DNA from: a virus
DNA: 24,162 nt
Virus record (IMG/VR): IMGVR_UViG_3300026534_000093
Location: 1 to 24,162 of that record
Direction: 5' to 3' (one strand)
Part shown: piece by piece, positions 22,181 through 24,162 of the stretch
Position numbering within the stretch: the stretch's first letter is position 1
Layout of the letters: every line of letters starts with the position of its first letter
Translations under genes and position numbers: made by a program
Notes under the pieces: generated by a model
Told to the model about the DNA's origin: nothing
What the model saw: only the letters and a program-made list of their open reading frames with translations
The model's database searches: none

Positions 22181-22425
22181 AGCAAAGCCGGACCATGTCG
22201 CTGATCGAGGCGATTACAAACGTCGTGGTTGGCTATGGCCTGGCGGTTCTGACCCAGGTTCTGACCTTCCCGGCCTTCGGCCTGCACGCGACGCTGAACC
22301 AGAACCTGCAATTGGCCGCCCTGTTCTCGGTCATCTCGGTGTTTCGCTCCTTTGTGCTGCGAAGGGCCTTCGAGGCGGCACGTGTGCGCGCGACACGGCC
22401 CACAACGAACAACGCCGCCCGGTAG
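22177..22425 (+). CDS. Small two-helix membrane protein (DUF7220-like)
   Basis: An 82-aa phage protein with two hydrophobic helices: about 9-32 (IEAITNVVVGYGLAVLTQVLTF) and about 44-62 (LQLAALFSVISVFRSFVL), then a basic, cytoplasmic-looking tail (RRAFEAARVRATRP). I recognise the pattern 'MSLIEA.TNV.VGY..A...Q...FP.FGL' from prophage proteins placed right after methyltransferase genes; function unknown, holin-like behaviour unproven. The ATGA overlap is with the +1-frame ORF and not with the C5 methyltransferase. Confidence 0.82.
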   Translation: MKQSRTMSLIEAITNVVVGYGLAVLTQVLTFPAFGLHATLNQNLQLAALFSVISVFRSFVLRRAFEAARVRATRPTTNNAAR

Positions 22426-22468
22426 GGCGGCGTGGCAGTTTGGGCCTGTCTGGCCGCCTGTGGCGGCC
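22413..22468. terminator. Pair of GC hairpins between convergent genes
   Basis: CGCCGCCC-GGTA-GGGCGGCG (22413-22432, spanning the stop codon) and GGCCGCC-TGT-GGCGGCC (22452-22468) are perfect 8-bp and 7-bp stems. They sit between a plus-strand and a minus-strand gene. T-tracts are short, so they may terminate weakly in both directions or act mainly as 3'-end stabilisers. Confidence 0.55.
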
Positions 22469-22474
22469 CCTGCC

Positions 22475-22672
22475 TCACCCCCGGTCGGGGATGTTGTCGA
22501 TGGCCTCGATCATCGCTTCCAGCATGGCGCGCTGGGCGTCGGCCTCGGCTTCAGCCTGCAGCCAGTTGGTGCTGATCTCGAGCAACTCAAACAGGGCGGC
22601 CTGGTCGCCGTCGCGCAGAGCCTCGGCGGCAGCGGTCATCAGGTCGGTGACGGTGTGGATCTGGGCGTGCAT
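22475..22672 (-). CDS. Small helical hypothetical protein
   Basis: A 65-aa acidic, fully helical protein (IHTVTDLMTAAAEALRDGDQAALFELLEISTNWLQAEAEADAQRAMLEAMIEAIDNIP). The frame continues upstream to 22738, but ATG 22672 has GGAG 8 bp before it and the upstream codons cover a regulatory repeat shared with another gene. No known family. Its promoter element resembles that of the DUF3489 gene, so the two are probably co-regulated. Confidence 0.6.
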   Translation of the reverse strand: MHAQIHTVTDLMTAAAEALRDGDQAALFELLEISTNWLQAEAEADAQRAMLEAMIEAIDNIPDRG

Positions 22673-22741
22673 GGGGGCGGTCTCCGTGGTGTGTCGTTTT
22701 GTGCCCACAGCATTGATCGTCCGCGCGCCTCTATCCACTAT

Positions 22742-22789
22742 AATCGTAGCAATATCATGGCTTTATCGAAGGGCTGGCGATTGCAATCG
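22742..22789 (-). promoter_or_regulatory. Shared upstream element copy A, with palindrome
   Basis: Minus-strand GCCATGATATTGCTACGATT (22761-22742) recurs with one change at 23416-23397. It sits 70 bp before the start at 22672. A 12-bp perfect palindrome CGATTGCAATCG lies at 22778-22789, just upstream. Promoter or operator is likely. Confidence 0.5.
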
Positions 22790-22810
22790 AACGGATCAGG
22801 TTGCGGGTAG

Positions 22811-23329
22811 TCAATCGGCGATACGATAAACCCGCCCGCGCCGGGCATCGGCCTCGGTCACAACATTCAGACCTAGCCGCTTTTTCAACTGGCCCGAGAT
22901 CACACCACGCGCGGTGTGTTTCTGCCAGCCAGTTGCGGCAACGATCTCGTCGAGCGTGGCACCATTCTTTGCGCGCAGCATCTCGATCAGCATCGCCTGC
23001 TTGGTGCCCTTGCGCTGGGCCGGGCGTTCCGGCGCCGGGTCAGCGACCGGCTCCGGCCGGGGTGGGTCAATCTCGATGCCGATTGCCTCGAGCCCGGCAT
23101 CCGTGATGGCAAGCGTGGCAAAGGACCCGTCCCGTCGCTGGCGCCAGAGTGCGCCCCGCTTGCGGGGATCGGCACCGATCTCGGTCAGCAGGCCGCGTTC
23201 GATCAGCGGCGCAACCACCTTTTTCGCGGCCGCCCCACGCAGGCGCCCCGGCAGCGGCAGGGCAATGCGGTCATCGCGCTGAGAGGCGCGGGACAGAATG
23301 AGGGATTGGGTATCGGTGAGTTTTGGCAC
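22811..23329 (-). CDS. DUF3489 domain protein
   Basis: A 172-aa protein. The N-terminal half (about 1-85) looks like a winged-helix region (LTDTQSLILSRASQRDD, KVVAPLIERGLLTEI, ITDAGLEAIGIE), followed by a proline-rich linker. The C-terminal DUF3489 covers about 105-172 (KQAMLIEMLRAKNGATLDEIVAATGWQKHTARGVISGQLKKRLGLNV). DUF3489 is helix-turn-helix-like; the role is unknown, but DNA binding is likely. GTG 23329 is chosen over upstream ATGs because AGGAGG lies exactly 5 bp before it. The gene is divergent from the terminase operon, so it may regulate late genes. Confidence 0.85.
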   Translation of the reverse strand: MPKLTDTQSLILSRASQRDDRIALPLPGRLRGAAAKKVVAPLIERGLLTEIGADPRKRGALWRQRRDGSFATLAITDAGLEAIGIEIDPPRPEPVADPAPERPAQRKGTKQAMLIEMLRAKNGATLDEIVAATGWQKHTARGVISGQLKKRLGLNVVTEADARRGRVYRIAD

Positions 23330-23396
23330 GGCAACCTCCTGTAACTGACCTTCGGATGCCATCACGTTTGATCGACGTACCGCGCGCATCAACGAC

Positions 23397-23416
23397 AATC
23401 GCAGCAATATCATGGC
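23397..23416 (-). promoter_or_regulatory. Shared upstream element copy B
   Basis: Minus-strand GCCATGATATTGCTGCGATT, 19 of 20 bases identical to copy A, 68 bp before the DUF3489 start. Further downstream both copies share CGCGCGG and CGATCAA blocks, giving an imperfect similarity over about 50 bp. Confidence 0.5.
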
Positions 23417-23459
23417 GTTGTGGGCCACCGCCTGATTGCATCATGATCGGAGGATTCCC

Positions 23460-23999
23460 ATGGGACTTTCCCGTCGCGCCTACGCCCAGCACCGGGGCGT
23501 CAGCGAAAAGGCAGTACGCAAGGCCATCGCCACGGGCCGCATCACGCTGGAGCCAGACGGTACCATCGACCCGGCCAAGGCCGACCGGCAGTGGGAGGCG
23601 CAGACCGACCCGGTGAGGCGGCACGTGTCCGGCAAGCCCGTCCCCCGGGCAGCCATCAAGGCGGTCGACGACACCCTGCGCGAGGCCGGCACCGCTGCCC
23701 CGGGTGGCGAGATGTCGTTTTTGCGCGCCCGCATGGCCAACGAGGTGCTGAAGGCCCAGACCGCAAGGCTGCGCCTGCAAAAGATGAAGGGCGAACTGGT
23801 CGACCGGGCGAAGGCCACTGCACTTGTGTTCGACCTTGCCCGGCGCGAGCGCGACGCCTGGATGAACTGGCCGCCCAGGGTCGCCGCCGACATGGCGGCG
23901 GAACTCGGCGTTGACGCCCATCTGATGGAGCAGGTGCTGGAGCACCACCTCCGCCGGCACCTCGCGGAGCTGGCGGAGATCGAAATTGAGCTCGGATGA
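23460..23999 (+). CDS. Phage terminase small subunit-like (Nu1-type) protein
   Basis: A 179-aa protein with an N-terminal HTH (LSRRAYAQHRGVSEKAVRKAIATGRI, residues 3-28), the phage DNA-packaging recognition subunit pattern, followed by a helical middle (FLRARMANEVLKAQTARLRLQKMKGELVDRAKA) typical of Nu1/gp1 relatives. GGAGG 7 bp upstream supports ATG 23460 over the earlier in-frame ATG. The large-subunit frame starts inside its 3' end. It marks the beginning of the late packaging genes. Confidence 0.82.
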   Translation: MGLSRRAYAQHRGVSEKAVRKAIATGRITLEPDGTIDPAKADRQWEAQTDPVRRHVSGKPVPRAAIKAVDDTLREAGTAAPGGEMSFLRARMANEVLKAQTARLRLQKMKGELVDRAKATALVFDLARRERDAWMNWPPRVAADMAAELGVDAHLMEQVLEHHLRRHLAELAEIEIELG

Positions 24000-24162
24000 C
24001 GGCGATGGAACGAACGGGATCGGGACCGCCTGGCTGAAGGGCCTGGCCCCCGATCCGGCGTTGACAGTGTCGCAGTGGGCCGACCGGCACCGGATATTGT
24101 CCTCGCGCGCGGCATCGGAAGCGGGGCCCTATCGCACATCCCGCACCCCCTACATGCGGGGG
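23986..24162 (+). CDS. Terminase large subunit (GpA-type), N-terminus, cut by window end
   Basis: A 59-residue N-terminal piece, open to the window edge. TVSQWADRHRILSSRAASEAGPYRTSRTPYMRG is the characteristic N-terminus of GpA-type large terminases, the ATPase/nuclease that packages DNA. The likely start is TTG 23986, with GGAG 7 bp upstream and a 14-bp overlap with the small-subunit gene; the in-register ATG nearby (23998) belongs to another frame and closes quickly. The catalytic part lies outside the window. Confidence 0.85.
   Translation, partial: MSSDDGDGTNGIGTAWLKGLAPDPALTVSQWADRHRILSSRAASEAGPYRTSRTPYMRG

Overview
The window is GC-rich DNA from what looks like an alphaproteobacterium, probably Rhodobacterales. 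That placement rests on the type of initiator-tRNA fragment present, the codon bias, and protein families I associate with Rhodobacteraceae prophages; it is an inference and no species is claimed. Most of the window is the left part of an integrated phage-like element. It begins at a tRNA-fMet 3' fragment (about 1028-1074, minus strand), which I read as the left attachment site, and it runs off the right edge inside the terminase large-subunit gene.

Region by region. (a) 1-813 is a graveyard outside the att site. It holds a broken GNAT acetyltransferase, the 3' tip of a ParB-type methyltransferase, the N-terminal half of a C5 cytosine methyltransferase and the first 36 codons of a metallophosphoesterase, all joined end to end. 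The methyltransferase part (165-707) is a gapless 543-bp diverged copy of 21033-21575. (b) 1075-5714 holds a low-GC AAA ATPase gene (minus strand) between the att site and the tyrosine integrase, then a convergent hypothetical gene. (c) 6152-8188 is an early operon whose genes overlap by 1-4 bp: a MerR/excisionase-like protein, a small protein, a winged-helix protein with DNA-level iterons inside its gene (a possible lambda-O-like origin), and a conserved unknown. (d) 8297-19315 is a large defence operon with a clear sigma70 promoter and dyad: a half-length S subunit, HsdM, RhuM, full-length HsdS, Shedu nuclease (DUF4263), DUF3800, an unknown 151-aa protein, HsdR and a YgjP-type metallopeptidase. 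It ends at a strong terminator. (e) 19634-23329 holds an 8+1 copy GGTCCGC(A) repeat cluster, a ParB-domain DNA methyltransferase, a C5 methyltransferase with a second conserved coding frame overlapping its 3' end, a two-helix membrane protein, and two minus-strand small genes that share an upstream element. (f) 23460-24162 has the terminase small subunit and the start of the large subunit.

How it fits together. The element carries recombination, replication and packaging genes plus a cargo of host defence. The type I restriction-modification genes are translationally coupled to Shedu, RhuM and a DUF3800/unknown pair, so the whole block probably acts or is inherited as one composite defence unit. 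The two orphan methyltransferases probably protect the element's own DNA. The AAA ATPase sits at the att-int boundary, where prophages often carry accessory defence genes.
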